64,000 nt of DNA from an uncultured Lachnospiraceae bacterium (GTDB lineage: Bacteria; Bacillota; Clostridia; Lachnospirales; Lachnospiraceae). The notes under the pieces are model-generated. The model saw only the letters and a list, made by a program, of their open reading frames with translations. It had not been told where the DNA came from and ran no database searches. Positions 17,684 to 26,550 of the stretch are shown in pieces. Position numbers and translations under genes: made by a program. The stretch covers positions 1 to 64,000 of the forward strand of contig CAJTVQ010000001.1 of NCBI GenBank assembly GCA_910579935.1. The letters are read 5' to 3'. Positions within the stretch are counted from its first letter, which is position 1, and each line of letters opens with the position of its first letter.

Positions 17684-18781
17684 ATGTGGGACATGAATAA
17701 AATCAAGGGATTTTTCAGGTGTTTTTCCCTGAAACAGATGTTGCTGGCAGCGACAGTCTTACTCTGTCTGCTGGCATGGTGTGCATTGACGGTATTTTCT
17801 GTCAGCAAGAAGAACGGGCTGGCAGATCAGACGGCGGCAAAACGCTGGTCGAAGGAAAAGGATACGGCACAAATTACCTGTTTTTTCACGGGAAGCACGC
17901 AGATAGACAAAAACCGAATAAGAACTTTTGAAGAACAGCTGGATCAAGTACTTTTGGAAGCTTCCATTACGGCGCCCAACGAAAACGCCAGACTTTGGGC
18001 GGATGCTTACAGTGCGGTGGGAAAAGTGACTCTGTCCAGCGGAAAGGCTTCCTTGGAAGCTAACGCAGTAGGAATAGGAGGGGATTTTTTCCTGTTTCAT
18101 CCGGTGCAGCTTTTGAGCGGTTCCTATTTTTCGGGCAATGATTTAATGTATGATAAGGTAATTGTGGATGAAGATGCGGCATGGCAGCTGTTCGGTTCCA
18201 ACGATGTGGTGGGAATGCAGGTGACGATAGGCGGTGTCCCGCACTATATTGCAGGAGTTATCCGCAGGGAGGACGGGCGTTTTAACGAAGCGGCCGGTTT
18301 GGATAAGACGCTGGTTTATCTCTCTTACGAGTCGTTTTCGGAATATGGCGTCACGGAGGGTATCAACACTTATGAGGTGATCATGCCGAATCCGGTGGAG
18401 GATTTTGCCTATACAAAAGTAAAGGAAAAATTCGGCATCGACGAAACGAATATGTGGGTGGTGGAAAATTCTTCCCGTTATGAAATGAAAGGACTGCTTA
18501 AGGTAATTGCGGAATTTGGTATGCGTTCCATGAATGACCATGCCATCCAGTATCCTTATTGGGAAAATGTGGCAAGGGGCTGGGAAGATGTGCTTGCCCT
18601 TGTGCTGGTGCTGCAGCTGCTTTCCCTGTTCATTCCTTCCGTGATCGGCGCAGTTACACTGATTCTTTTATGGAAGAGAAAACAGTGGACATGGAGAACG
18701 GTATGGCAGTTTTTGGTGGACGGAAAGGATAAATTGGCGGAGCGGTTTCATAAAGAGAAGAATAAGTGGAAATATTTTTAG
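17684..18781 (+). CDS. MacB-like periplasmic-core-domain protein with two membrane segments
   Basis: 365 residues from ATG 17684, preceded by GGAG; TTG 17681 and ATG 17693 are alternatives. One membrane segment (about 17-38) precedes an extracytoplasmic domain of about 250 residues that resembles the MacB periplasmic core. In it, VGIGGDFFLFHPVQLLSGSY and DLMYDKVIVDEDAAWQLFGS match the pattern of LolCE/MacB-type permeases. One C-terminal membrane segment (about 297-330) and a basic tail follow. Canonical FtsX/MacB permeases have three C-terminal helices; two are missing here, and no ATPase domain is attached. It follows the HlyD-type adaptor by about 12 bases. It could be an accessory that couples the adaptor to a permease. 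Family placement is moderately sure, role unknown. Confidence 0.7.
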   Translation: MWDMNKIKGFFRCFSLKQMLLAATVLLCLLAWCALTVFSVSKKNGLADQTAAKRWSKEKDTAQITCFFTGSTQIDKNRIRTFEEQLDQVLLEASITAPNENARLWADAYSAVGKVTLSSGKASLEANAVGIGGDFFLFHPVQLLSGSYFSGNDLMYDKVIVDEDAAWQLFGSNDVVGMQVTIGGVPHYIAGVIRREDGRFNEAAGLDKTLVYLSYESFSEYGVTEGINTYEVIMPNPVEDFAYTKVKEKFGIDETNMWVVENSSRYEMKGLLKVIAEFGMRSMNDHAIQYPYWENVARGWEDVLALVLVLQLLSLFIPSVIGAVTLILLWKRKQWTWRTVWQFLVDGKDKLAERFHKEKNKWKYF

Positions 18782-18793
18782 TAAACCAGTCAA

Positions 18794-18832
18794 GGAACTG
18801 TTAAATAAAGGGTGCTATTTGTTTACAGTTCC
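18794..18832. repeat. 39-bp palindromic repeat related to the 7409 element
   Basis: GGAACTGTTAAATA at the left and its imperfect complement TATTTGTTTACAGTTCC at the right enclose only about eight bases. The outer GGAACTG/CAGTTCC arms match the element at 7409-7563. It lies in the 67-bp gap between the MacB-like gene and the third lipoprotein gene. The transcript would fold into a hairpin there and might attenuate or process the message. Confidence 0.6.
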
Positions 18833-18848
18833 TAAGAAAGAGGGAAGA

Positions 18849-21116
18849 ATGAGGGAAGATATGAAAATGGGAATCGGAAAAAAAGCAGGATGTTTTCTGA
18901 CCTGCTGTATGATGTTTGTACTTGCGGCCTGCGGGGGAAAGGATAACGAAGCATCGGTGCGGTCTAAGGAGCATGTGTTCCGCTCGGAGCAGGTGACGCT
19001 GGAAGGGATTGAAGATGTAAATTCGATCAATAACGTGGCGGTTCAAAACGGAAGGCTTTATATCGATACTTATAACTGGAAGGAAGAGGGAGGAACGACC
19101 CTTCACCTGATCAGTCAGAACATGGACGGTACAGACCGTAAAAGTATCACACTGGAAACAGAAGAGGATTCTTATTATTTCTGTATGACGGCAGATGCGG
19201 AGGGAAACTATTTTGCCATATTGAATGAATCTTATGAAGACACAAGCAATCCGGACGGATCCGTATGGGTGAACGAATATTATATGCTGAAGCTGGACGG
19301 AAGCGGACAGGAAGTATGGAAACAGGAACTGACCGGGGAAACGCAGGATATGTACTGGGTGAATCAAATGCTTCTTTTGGAAGACGGGCGGATCGTGCTT
19401 TCCGATTCAGACGGAATGTTTCTTTATGATAAGGACGGAACGAAAACGGGAAAAGTGAACCTGCAGAAAGAACTGGATATTTCCAACATGTATCAGCTTT
19501 CGGACGGATCGCTGGTACTGCGTTCCTATAGTTCAGAGAAAAATGCGGATGTCTTAAACAAGGTAAATGTAGATACGGGGGAAGTATCGCAGGAATATAC
19601 CATACCGGGGGGTTCTAACGCTTACGGCGGGATGTATGCGGGACGAGGTTTTGATTTTTTTCTCGTAGGGAGCGGAAGTATTTATGGCTATAATCTGGGT
19701 GATACAGAACTTACGGAAATCATGAACTATATTGATTCAGATTTAAGCAGCTATTATATATACAATTTTGCCGCTGTGGACGAAAAGGAATTTTACGGCG
19801 TAACGGATGATGAAATGGGCAATTCCGTATTTATGAAATATACCAAAGTCGATCCGAAGGACGTGAAAGATAAGATTGTCCTTACATTGGGCTGCAATGG
19901 TTTTGACTGGGATATACGCAGACAGGTGGTTGCATTTAACAAGACCAATGAAGAATACCGGATAACAGTGGAGGATTATTCCAATTATAATACGGATGAA
20001 GATTATACAGCGGGACTGACCAGACTGAATGCGGATATTGCATCCGGAAAAGTGCCGGATATCCTTGTTTTGGATTATTCCATGCCGGCGGACAGCTATA
20101 TTGCAAAGGGATTGTTCGAAGATTTATATCCTTATATAGACAAAGACGGGGAACTGAACCGGGAAGACTTTTTCCCGAATGTACTGGAAGCCTACAGTAC
20201 GAACGGAAAGCTGTGCCGGCTGGTGCCTTCGTTCCGTGTGCATACGCTGGCTGGAAAAACTTCCAGGGTGGGGGAGGAACCCGGATGGACATTAGCGGAT
20301 TTGAAAGCCGCCATGGAAGATATGCCGGAAGGAGCGCAGGTTCTTTCGGAAATGACAAGGGGATCAATGCTCAATTACGGGATACAGCTGTCCGGCAGTC
20401 AGTTCATAAACTGGAAGACGGGGGAATGCCATTTCAATACGGATGAGTTTATGGAGTTATTGGAGTTTATTAAGGAATTTCCGGAAGCATTGGGAGAAGA
20501 CTATTATGTTGATTCCTTCTGGCAGGGATATGACAGTATGTGGCGTGAGGATAAGGTACTGTTAAGTTTTATGTATCTGAGTAATTTTTCTACTTATAAT
20601 TTTGAGAAAAAGGGGACGTTTGGCGAAGATATTACTTTGATCGGTTTTCCTGTAAGAGAAGGGAACGGAGCGGCCCTGGCGTCCAATATGGAGCTGGCAA
20701 TGTCTTCCAAATCCAAACATAAAGACGGTGCATGGCAGTTTATGCGGTATTTCCTGACGGATGCGTATCAGGAGCAGGTTTACCAGTGGCCCGTCAGCAT
20801 GAAGCAGATGGACCGGCTGGCAGAGGAAGCCATGAAAAAGCCTACTTATGAGGATGAAGACGGGAATACGGTGGAAGTGGATGAGACTTACACGGTAAAC
20901 GGTGTGGAGGTTCCGATCACGCCCATGACCAAAGAAGAAACAGATGCGCTGATCGCCTATATTAAAACAGTAGATCAGGTATATTCCTATAATGAGGCAC
21001 TGCTCAATATTGTGTCGGAAGAAGCATCTCCTTTCTTCGCAGGACAGAAGAATGTGAAGGAAGTGGCGGATATCATTCAAAGCAGGGTACAGATTTATGT
21101 AAATGAAAACAGATAA
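18849..21116 (+). CDS. Large lipoprotein: predicted beta-propeller plus extracellular solute-binding domain (paralog C)
   Basis: About 755 residues from ATG 18849, chosen because GAGGGAAG lies just upstream and the signal peptide is then normal; an upstream in-frame TTG lies inside the repeat. The lipobox LAAC places the lipidated Cys at residue 28. Residues 45-340 have propeller-like repeats (ADAEGNYFAILNE, LLEDGRIVLSDSDG). From about 343 the solute-binding domain begins (DWDIRRQVVAFNKTNEEYRI, GSQFINWKTGECHFNTDEFM). The last 19 residues (KEVADIIQSRVQIYVNENR) equal those of paralog A, while the middle is well diverged, showing old duplication. Separated from the rest of the locus by a small repeat. 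Confidence 0.86.
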   Translation: MREDMKMGIGKKAGCFLTCCMMFVLAACGGKDNEASVRSKEHVFRSEQVTLEGIEDVNSINNVAVQNGRLYIDTYNWKEEGGTTLHLISQNMDGTDRKSITLETEEDSYYFCMTADAEGNYFAILNESYEDTSNPDGSVWVNEYYMLKLDGSGQEVWKQELTGETQDMYWVNQMLLLEDGRIVLSDSDGMFLYDKDGTKTGKVNLQKELDISNMYQLSDGSLVLRSYSSEKNADVLNKVNVDTGEVSQEYTIPGGSNAYGGMYAGRGFDFFLVGSGSIYGYNLGDTELTEIMNYIDSDLSSYYIYNFAAVDEKEFYGVTDDEMGNSVFMKYTKVDPKDVKDKIVLTLGCNGFDWDIRRQVVAFNKTNEEYRITVEDYSNYNTDEDYTAGLTRLNADIASGKVPDILVLDYSMPADSYIAKGLFEDLYPYIDKDGELNREDFFPNVLEAYSTNGKLCRLVPSFRVHTLAGKTSRVGEEPGWTLADLKAAMEDMPEGAQVLSEMTRGSMLNYGIQLSGSQFINWKTGECHFNTDEFMELLEFIKEFPEALGEDYYVDSFWQGYDSMWREDKVLLSFMYLSNFSTYNFEKKGTFGEDITLIGFPVREGNGAALASNMELAMSSKSKHKDGAWQFMRYFLTDAYQEQVYQWPVSMKQMDRLAEEAMKKPTYEDEDGNTVEVDETYTVNGVEVPITPMTKEETDALIAYIKTVDQVYSYNEALLNIVSEEASPFFAGQKNVKEVADIIQSRVQIYVNENR

Positions 21117-21159
21117 TATAAGCGGAAGGTCAGCACGTCACGGAAAGAGGTAGCGCAGG

Positions 21160-21885
21160 ATGCAGGAACGGTTTGTAAGGACAAAGATGCTGCTTGGCAG
21201 CGGGGCGATGGAGCGGCTGCGGTGTGCCAGGGTAGCGGTATTCGGTGTTGGAGGCGTAGGAGGCTATACGGCAGAGGCGCTGGCACGCAGCGGCATAGGG
21301 AAAATAGACCTGATTGACAGCGATACAGTGGCCCTGAGTAACCTGAACCGGCAGATTATCGCACTTACAACAACGGTGGGCAGGTATAAGGTGGATGTGA
21401 TGCGGGAGCGTATTATGGAGATCAATCCGTCTGCCGAGGTGAGAGTGTTCCGATGCTTTTTCCTGCCGGAGAATAAAGAAATGTTTGATTTTGGGAGTTA
21501 TTCGTATATTGCGGATGCGGTGGATACGGTAACTGCCAAAATCGAGCTCGTCATGCAGGGAAAGGAGCACGGGATTCCGGTGATCAGCAGTATGGGGGCA
21601 GGAAACAAGCTGAATCCGGCGGCTTTTGAAGTGGCGGACATCTATGAAACCAGTGTGTGTCCGCTGGCCAAGGTGATGCGCAGGGAGCTGAGAAAACAAG
21701 GAGTGGAACACCTGAAGGTGGTTTATTCTAAAGAGGAACCGCGCACCCCCATGCAGACAGATGAGGCGGCAGGGACAGCCGGAGAACCGGTCAGACGTTC
21801 CACACCGGGAAGCGCGGCATTTGTTCCTTCGGTGGCAGGGCTTATTATGGCGGGGGAAATCGTAAGGGACCTTGCGGGAATATAG
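21160..21885 (+). CDS. tcdA: tRNA threonylcarbamoyladenosine dehydratase TcdA (ThiF/MoeB superfamily)
   Basis: 241 residues. The Rossmann nucleotide-binding motif FGVGGVGGYTAEALARSG occurs near residue 28, followed by IDLIDSDTVALSNLNRQ, the E1-like adenylation signature, and SSMGAGNKLNPAAF with SVCPLAKVMRRELRKQG, diagnostic for the TcdA/CsdL branch. The enzyme converts t6A to cyclic t6A at position 37 of ANN-decoding tRNAs in an ATP-dependent reaction in the cytoplasm. ATG 21160 has a purine-rich but weak ribosome binding site. It is likely transcribed with the downstream methyltransferase or alone; the 78-bp gap behind it contains three short direct repeats. Confidence 0.9.
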   Translation: MQERFVRTKMLLGSGAMERLRCARVAVFGVGGVGGYTAEALARSGIGKIDLIDSDTVALSNLNRQIIALTTTVGRYKVDVMRERIMEINPSAEVRVFRCFFLPENKEMFDFGSYSYIADAVDTVTAKIELVMQGKEHGIPVISSMGAGNKLNPAAFEVADIYETSVCPLAKVMRRELRKQGVEHLKVVYSKEEPRTPMQTDEAAGTAGEPVRRSTPGSAAFVPSVAGLIMAGEIVRDLAGI

Positions 21886-21962
21886 GATATAGAAATTAGG
21901 ATACAGAAATGTGATACAGAAATCGGATGTACCGAGAGACAGAATAACGGGATGCTAAAGAG

Positions 21963-23744
21963 ATGAAAATAGAAGATTATTTAAAACGGAAGAAGATCAT
22001 ATGCGACGGGGCATTCGGCACTTACTTTGCGGATAAGTACGGGACCGGAGAACTGCCGGAGCGTTTTAACCGGACAGAGCCGGAATGGATGCGGCAGATA
22101 CACAGGGAATATCTGGAGGCAGGGGCCACGCTGCTGCGTACCAATACATTTGCGGCAAACAGGGTATCGCTGGGCTGTGATGAGGAAGGGCTGCGTGCCA
22201 ATATCCGTGCCGCATGGGAGAATGCAAGACTGGCGGCAGAAGAATGCGGCAGGGTGCCCGGCACGGATTGTTTCCTGGCAGGGGATATCGGCCCGATACC
22301 CGACAGAATCGGGGGAACGGAAGAGGAACTTTACCGTGAGTACCGGCTGGCCGGGGATGCTTTGGCGGAAGCAGGGGCGGATATTCTGCTTTTTGAGACG
22401 TTTTCCCAGCTGGAGGATATTCTTCCCGTGATACGGGATATGAAACGGGAGACGGAGTTGTTTGTGATCGTGCAGTTCTGTGTGAATCAGCATGGATACA
22501 GCAATGCGGGGATCAGTGCGCACAGGCTGCTCGAAGAAGCGGCCCAGTCGGGAATGATTGACGCGGCGGGCTTTAACTGCGGCGTCGGTCCCGGACATTT
22601 GTATCATATTCTGGAGAAAATGGAGCGGCCGGAGAATATTTATCTGACGGCTCTGCCGAATGCGGGCTATCCAAAGTATATGGAAAAACGCAAGGTGTTC
22701 AGCAACAGTGAAGCATATTTTGCGGATAAAATGGCGGAAATCGCAAAACTGAACGTCGCTTTTTTGGGCGGATGCTGCGGTACAACCCCTTCTTTTACCG
22801 AAAAGCTGTGTGAGAAAGTGGATACGGTTCCGGTGAGGAAGTGTGCGGCATTAAAAGAAGCAGAGATTTCGGAGAGGGCCGGAAGGAAATGCGGGTTCTG
22901 GCAGGGAAAAAATCCGGCTCAGAAACTGATTGCCGTGGAACTTTCACCGCCGCCGGGCGCGGATGACGGGAAGGTGATGAAAGCCGCATTTTCATTAAAG
23001 AACAGAAAAGTGGATGTGGTGACGTTTCCCGATTCTCCGTCAGGCAGGACACGGGCAGATTCCATTATGACGGCGATGAAGGTACAGCAGGAAGCGAAGC
23101 TGTGTGTGATGCCTCATATATGCTGCCGGGATAAGAATGCCATCGCCATGCGTTCCCAGCTTTTGGGCGCATATGTCAACGGGATACGGAATATACTGGT
23201 GATAACAGGCGATCCGGTGCCGACGCTGATGCGGCAGGATGTGAAAAGCGTGTTCAATTTTGATTCCGTGGGGTTGATGAAGATCATTCACGAACTGAAT
23301 CAGGAGGAGTTTGCGGCAGAACCGGTGGTATTCGGAGGGGCATTGAATCAGGGCAGACCGAACCTGGAGGCGGAAATCGGCAGGGTAAAGAAAAAGATGG
23401 CGCAGGGAGCGTCCTTTTTCCTGACCCAGCCTGTCTTTACGCAGGAGGCCGCAGACCGGATCAGGGAAGTAAAGGAACGCACAGGATCAAGGATTTTGTG
23501 CGGGATCATGCCGCTTGTGAATTTAAGGAACGCGCTTTTTATTAAGAATGAGATGGCAGGGATTGATGTGGATGACGGGATCATTGCCTGTTTTGATGCA
23601 GGAATGACAAGGGAAGAAGGAGAACAGGCAGGGGTGAAAATCGCGAAGAAGGTGATGGAGATGACAGAGGATTTTGCAGACGGGTATTATTTTTCCATAC
23701 CTTTTAACAGGGTTTATCTGCTGGACGGAATATTGACGGAATGA
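21963..23744 (+). CDS. Bifunctional homocysteine S-methyltransferase / methylenetetrahydrofolate reductase
   Basis: 593 residues with two fused enzymes. Residues 1-285 form a homocysteine S-methyltransferase TIM barrel with the zinc Cys of GFNCGVG (about 202-208) and the GGCCGT pair (about 267-272). Residues 315-590 form a MetF-like FAD-dependent methylene-THF reductase (LIAVELSPPPGAD, VVTFPDSPSGRTRADS, ILVITGDPVP). The architecture matches YitJ-type proteins of Firmicutes. The protein would make 5-methyl-THF or regenerate methionine from homocysteine with a methyl donor such as S-methylmethionine. ATG at 21963 follows a weak AAAGAG. No S-box riboswitch is visible in the short upstream region. 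Confidence 0.92.
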   Translation: MKIEDYLKRKKIICDGAFGTYFADKYGTGELPERFNRTEPEWMRQIHREYLEAGATLLRTNTFAANRVSLGCDEEGLRANIRAAWENARLAAEECGRVPGTDCFLAGDIGPIPDRIGGTEEELYREYRLAGDALAEAGADILLFETFSQLEDILPVIRDMKRETELFVIVQFCVNQHGYSNAGISAHRLLEEAAQSGMIDAAGFNCGVGPGHLYHILEKMERPENIYLTALPNAGYPKYMEKRKVFSNSEAYFADKMAEIAKLNVAFLGGCCGTTPSFTEKLCEKVDTVPVRKCAALKEAEISERAGRKCGFWQGKNPAQKLIAVELSPPPGADDGKVMKAAFSLKNRKVDVVTFPDSPSGRTRADSIMTAMKVQQEAKLCVMPHICCRDKNAIAMRSQLLGAYVNGIRNILVITGDPVPTLMRQDVKSVFNFDSVGLMKIIHELNQEEFAAEPVVFGGALNQGRPNLEAEIGRVKKKMAQGASFFLTQPVFTQEAADRIREVKERTGSRILCGIMPLVNLRNALFIKNEMAGIDVDDGIIACFDAGMTREEGEQAGVKIAKKVMEMTEDFADGYYFSIPFNRVYLLDGILTE

Positions 23745-23865
23745 TTCATATTCCATCAATAAAAATACGTAAAAATAACACTGTACAAATGGGACTTTTT
23801 TTAGTAGAATAGTTAGTGCAGAGGTTCCTGTAAAAAGAATTTTTGACAAAGGGTGGAAGCTTTAG

Positions 23866-24105
23866 ATGAAGAGCATTATGATCAGGCTACGTTCCATTGA
23901 AGATGTAAAGAAGTTTGTCAATATTATGGCACGGTTTAAAGGATACTTCGATTTGGTTTCCGGCAGATACGTGGTAGATGCCAAATCCGTAATGGGAATA
24001 TTCAGTATGGATTTATCAAAGGATTTGGAACTTCGTATTTTGGAAACGGATGAGCAGGAAGAGGAACTTATGGCTGCCATAGAGCCTTTTCTTGTGAAAG
24101 AATGA
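23866..24105 (+). CDS. HPr-like protein lacking the phosphocarrier histidine
   Basis: 79 residues with the HPr fold pattern. KSVMGIFSMDLSKDLELRI aligns with the Ser-46 helix region of HPr (KSIMGVMSLGI in Bacillus). The usual GIHARPA loop is replaced by SIEDVKKFV, so the His-15 acceptor for PEP-dependent phosphorylation is absent, while the Ser that HPr kinase would target is kept. It therefore cannot act as a PTS phosphocarrier, and a regulatory role like that of Crh is possible. Start ATG 23866 after a purine-rich AAGGGTGG. Monocistronic, followed by a tRNA gene. Confidence 0.7.
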   Translation: MKSIMIRLRSIEDVKKFVNIMARFKGYFDLVSGRYVVDAKSVMGIFSMDLSKDLELRILETDEQEEELMAAIEPFLVKE

Positions 24106-24156
24106 TTTTGTTCGTTAGTATGGCTGCTTTTCAGACGGGGCGAATGAACAGTTTAT

Positions 24157-24227
24157 GCAGGATTAGTACATCGGTAGTATGTCAGCTTCCCAAGCTGAAG
24201 AGGCGGGTCCGACTCCCGTATCCTGCT
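24157..24227 (+). tRNA. tRNA-Gly (anticodon CCC)
   Basis: 71 nucleotides. Acceptor arms GCAGGAT/ATCCTGC, anticodon stem TCAGC/GCTGA with loop TTCCCAA (anticodon CCC), and a T-arm with loop TCCGACT. Discriminator base T, no encoded CCA. The D-arm is compact. The three stems pair well, so the call is firm. Confidence 0.9.
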
Positions 24228-24260
24228 TTTGTATTTTTATGAATGCTTTAATAAGAAATG

Positions 24261-24301
24261 AATCCGGCTGACAGGTGATTGTCTTTTAGCCGGATTTTCT
24301 T
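24261..24301 (+). terminator. Rho-independent terminator after tRNA-Gly
   Basis: Nine-base-pair stem AATCCGGCT/AGCCGGATT with an 18-base loop followed by TTCTT. It ends the HPr-like/tRNA transcript before ktrB. Confidence 0.6.
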
Positions 24302-24394
24302 ATATAATGATCTGTTTCAGAGTGGTGGGATTTTATGTGCAAGACAACCGCTTGCAGACGGGGAAATAAGGAATCATGAAGGGAATCAGAAGAA

Positions 24395-25747
24395 ATGAAG
24401 GGAATGAAAAAGACTTGGCATGATCGATTAACAACGACGCAGACGATAGCAGTGGGCTTTCTGGCAATTATCCTAATCGGTACGCTGGTGCTGATGCTTC
24501 CGGTATCATCCCGAAGCGGCCGTTTCACTGATCCGCTGACGGCGCTGTTCACGGCAGCCAGCGCGACCTGTGTAACAGGTCTGGTTGTGGTGGATACGCA
24601 CAGTTACTGGTCGGTATTTGGCCGATGCTTTATTTTGGGACTGATACAGATCGGAGGGCTGGGTTTTATGACCATCGGTGTGTTTCTTGCGGTGCTGATG
24701 CGGAAGAATATCGGTCTAAAGGAACGGGGAATCCTGCAGGAAAGCATGAATACACTGCAGATCGGCGGTGTAGTAAGGCTGGTAAAAAAGATAACGATTG
24801 CAACCTTTGCGATAGAGGGAATCGGGGCGGTTCTGCTGTCTTTCAGGTTTGTGCCTGAAATGGGGTGGCTGGAAGGGATTGGTAACGGTGTTTTTCATTC
24901 CATATCGGCCTTCTGCAATGCGGGATTTGACCTGATGGGAAAAAAAGAGGAATATTCTTCCCTGGCGGCATATGCGGATGATCTCCTGGTGAATGTGACC
25001 ATTATGCTGCTGATCGTTTTAGGCGGTATCGGTTTTGTGGTATGGGATGATCTGCAGAAAAAAAAGCTACGGGTAAGGGAATATCTGCTGCATACCAAAA
25101 TCGTACTGACGGTAACGGCGGTTCTGGTTTTCGGGGGTGCTTTGCTGTACTGGCTGCTGGAACGTGACAACCTGATGGCGGATATGGGAGGAAAGGAAAT
25201 CGTGCTGACTTCCCTGTTTGCTTCGGTGACGGCAAGAACAGCCGGATTCAATACGATCGATGTAACGGGCATGTCGGCAAGCAGCAAGCTGGTGACCGTG
25301 GTGCTTATGTTCATCGGCGGCAGTCCTGGTTCCACCGCGGGCGGTATTAAAACCACTACCTTTGCGGTAATGCTGATCTTCGTATGGGCAAACCTGCGAA
25401 ACAGTCATGGGTGCAATGTATTCAGGCGGCGTCTGGAAGAAGGGGAGATTCGAAAGGCCAGTATTGTAGTGACCATCAATCTGGTACTGGCAGTTGCTGC
25501 GGCGGCATGGATCTGTGCCCTGCAGGATTTTCCCATGGAGGATGTGCTGCTGGAAGTATTTTCCGCTATCGGTACCGTAGGGATGTCGGCAGGAATCACG
25601 AGAGGGATGGGTACGGTATCCAGAATCATTCTGATCGTATTGATGTACTGCGGACGTATCGGAAGCATGACCTTTGCCCTTTCGTTTACGGAAAGGAAGA
25701 AAGTGGCGCCGGTACAGCTTCCGGCGGAGAAGATCATTATCGGCTGA
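24395..25747 (+). CDS. ktrB: Potassium uptake protein, KtrB/TrkH family
   Basis: 450 residues of membrane protein with four membrane-pore-membrane repeats. Filter-like segments include TCVTGLVVVDT (first), FCNAGFDLMG, TARTAGFNTID and GTVGMSAGITRG; each contains the Gly of the selectivity filter. The length is normal for KtrB. It forms the ion-conducting subunit of a K+ (Na+-coupled) uptake system whose cytoplasmic gating ring is the KtrA product of the next gene, 77 bases downstream. ATG 24395 is used; ATG 24404 is a possible alternative. Confidence 0.92.
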   Translation: MKGMKKTWHDRLTTTQTIAVGFLAIILIGTLVLMLPVSSRSGRFTDPLTALFTAASATCVTGLVVVDTHSYWSVFGRCFILGLIQIGGLGFMTIGVFLAVLMRKNIGLKERGILQESMNTLQIGGVVRLVKKITIATFAIEGIGAVLLSFRFVPEMGWLEGIGNGVFHSISAFCNAGFDLMGKKEEYSSLAAYADDLLVNVTIMLLIVLGGIGFVVWDDLQKKKLRVREYLLHTKIVLTVTAVLVFGGALLYWLLERDNLMADMGGKEIVLTSLFASVTARTAGFNTIDVTGMSASSKLVTVVLMFIGGSPGSTAGGIKTTTFAVMLIFVWANLRNSHGCNVFRRRLEEGEIRKASIVVTINLVLAVAAAAWICALQDFPMEDVLLEVFSAIGTVGMSAGITRGMGTVSRIILIVLMYCGRIGSMTFALSFTERKKVAPVQLPAEKIIIG

Positions 25748-25824
25748 CCAGTTGCGGTACCTTTTAAGGCTGGATAGAGTAAAAATTTAAAAATAGTTAT
25801 GGAGAAAAGAGGAGAAAAGGGTCT

Positions 25825-26475
25825 ATGAAATCAATTTTAATTATCGGCATGGGAAAATTCGGGCACCATTTATGTATGAATCTGGCAAGGCTGGGAAATG
25901 AGATTATGATCGTGGATGACAGGGAAGAGGTATTGGAAGACCTTCTGCCGATCGTTACCAGTGCGAAAATAGGGGACTGCACCAATGAGGAAGTGTTGAA
26001 AACTTTGGGGGTCAGGAATTTTGATATTTGCTTTGTCTGCATCGGAACGAATTTCCAAAGCAGTCTGGAAATAACCAGTCTGCTAAAGGAAATGGGGGCA
26101 AAATATGTAATCAGCAAGGCAAACAGGGATATCCATGCCAAATTCCTTTTGCGGAACGGGGCCGATGAGGTAATCTATCCGGATCGGGATATTGCGGAAA
26201 AGCTGGCGGTAAAAGTCAGTGCAAACCATGTATTTGATTACATTGAGCTGACGGAAGAGCATTCCATTTATGAAATTCCGCTGATTAAGGAATGGGTGGG
26301 AAGAACCATTGCCGATATCGATATCCGGGCAAAATACCATGTAAATATTTTGGGGACGAAGAAAGACGGGGAGCTGTCGTTGCTTCCGGGGGCGGATTAT
26401 GTGTTGAAAAAGGAAGAGCACCTGATGGTTTTGGGACGGAACGAGGATGTGGACAGGATATTGAAGCGGCTGTGA
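25825..26475 (+). CDS. ktrA: Potassium uptake regulatory subunit, KtrA/TrkA family (RCK domains)
   Basis: 216 residues. The N-terminal RCK domain begins with the Rossmann motif LIIGMGKFGHHL and ends its first strand-helix units with VDDREEVLEDL; such domains bind NAD(H) or ATP/ADP. The C-terminal RCK-C domain covers about residues 140-216 (VGRTIADIDIRAKYHVNILG). Eight such subunits form a ring on KtrB that gates K+ entry. ATG at 25825 follows GGAGAAAAGGG. Pairing with ktrB makes the assignment secure. Confidence 0.92.
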   Translation: MKSILIIGMGKFGHHLCMNLARLGNEIMIVDDREEVLEDLLPIVTSAKIGDCTNEEVLKTLGVRNFDICFVCIGTNFQSSLEITSLLKEMGAKYVISKANRDIHAKFLLRNGADEVIYPDRDIAEKLAVKVSANHVFDYIELTEEHSIYEIPLIKEWVGRTIADIDIRAKYHVNILGTKKDGELSLLPGADYVLKKEEHLMVLGRNEDVDRILKRL

Positions 26476-26550
26476 ATGCCTGAAAGGGACAAAGGCCGGG
26501 CCGTTGGAATAGAAGATCCGCTGGAAATTACATCAGACAATATTATTGCA

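Noticed and set aside
21886..21962. S-box (SAM) riboswitch before the methyltransferase/reductase gene
   Set aside because: The gap is only 77 bases and lacks the conserved S-box core and terminator.
23838..23850. TTGACA just upstream of the HPr-like gene as a -35 box
   Set aside because: It lies about 27 bases from the start codon, leaving no room for a -10 box and leader.
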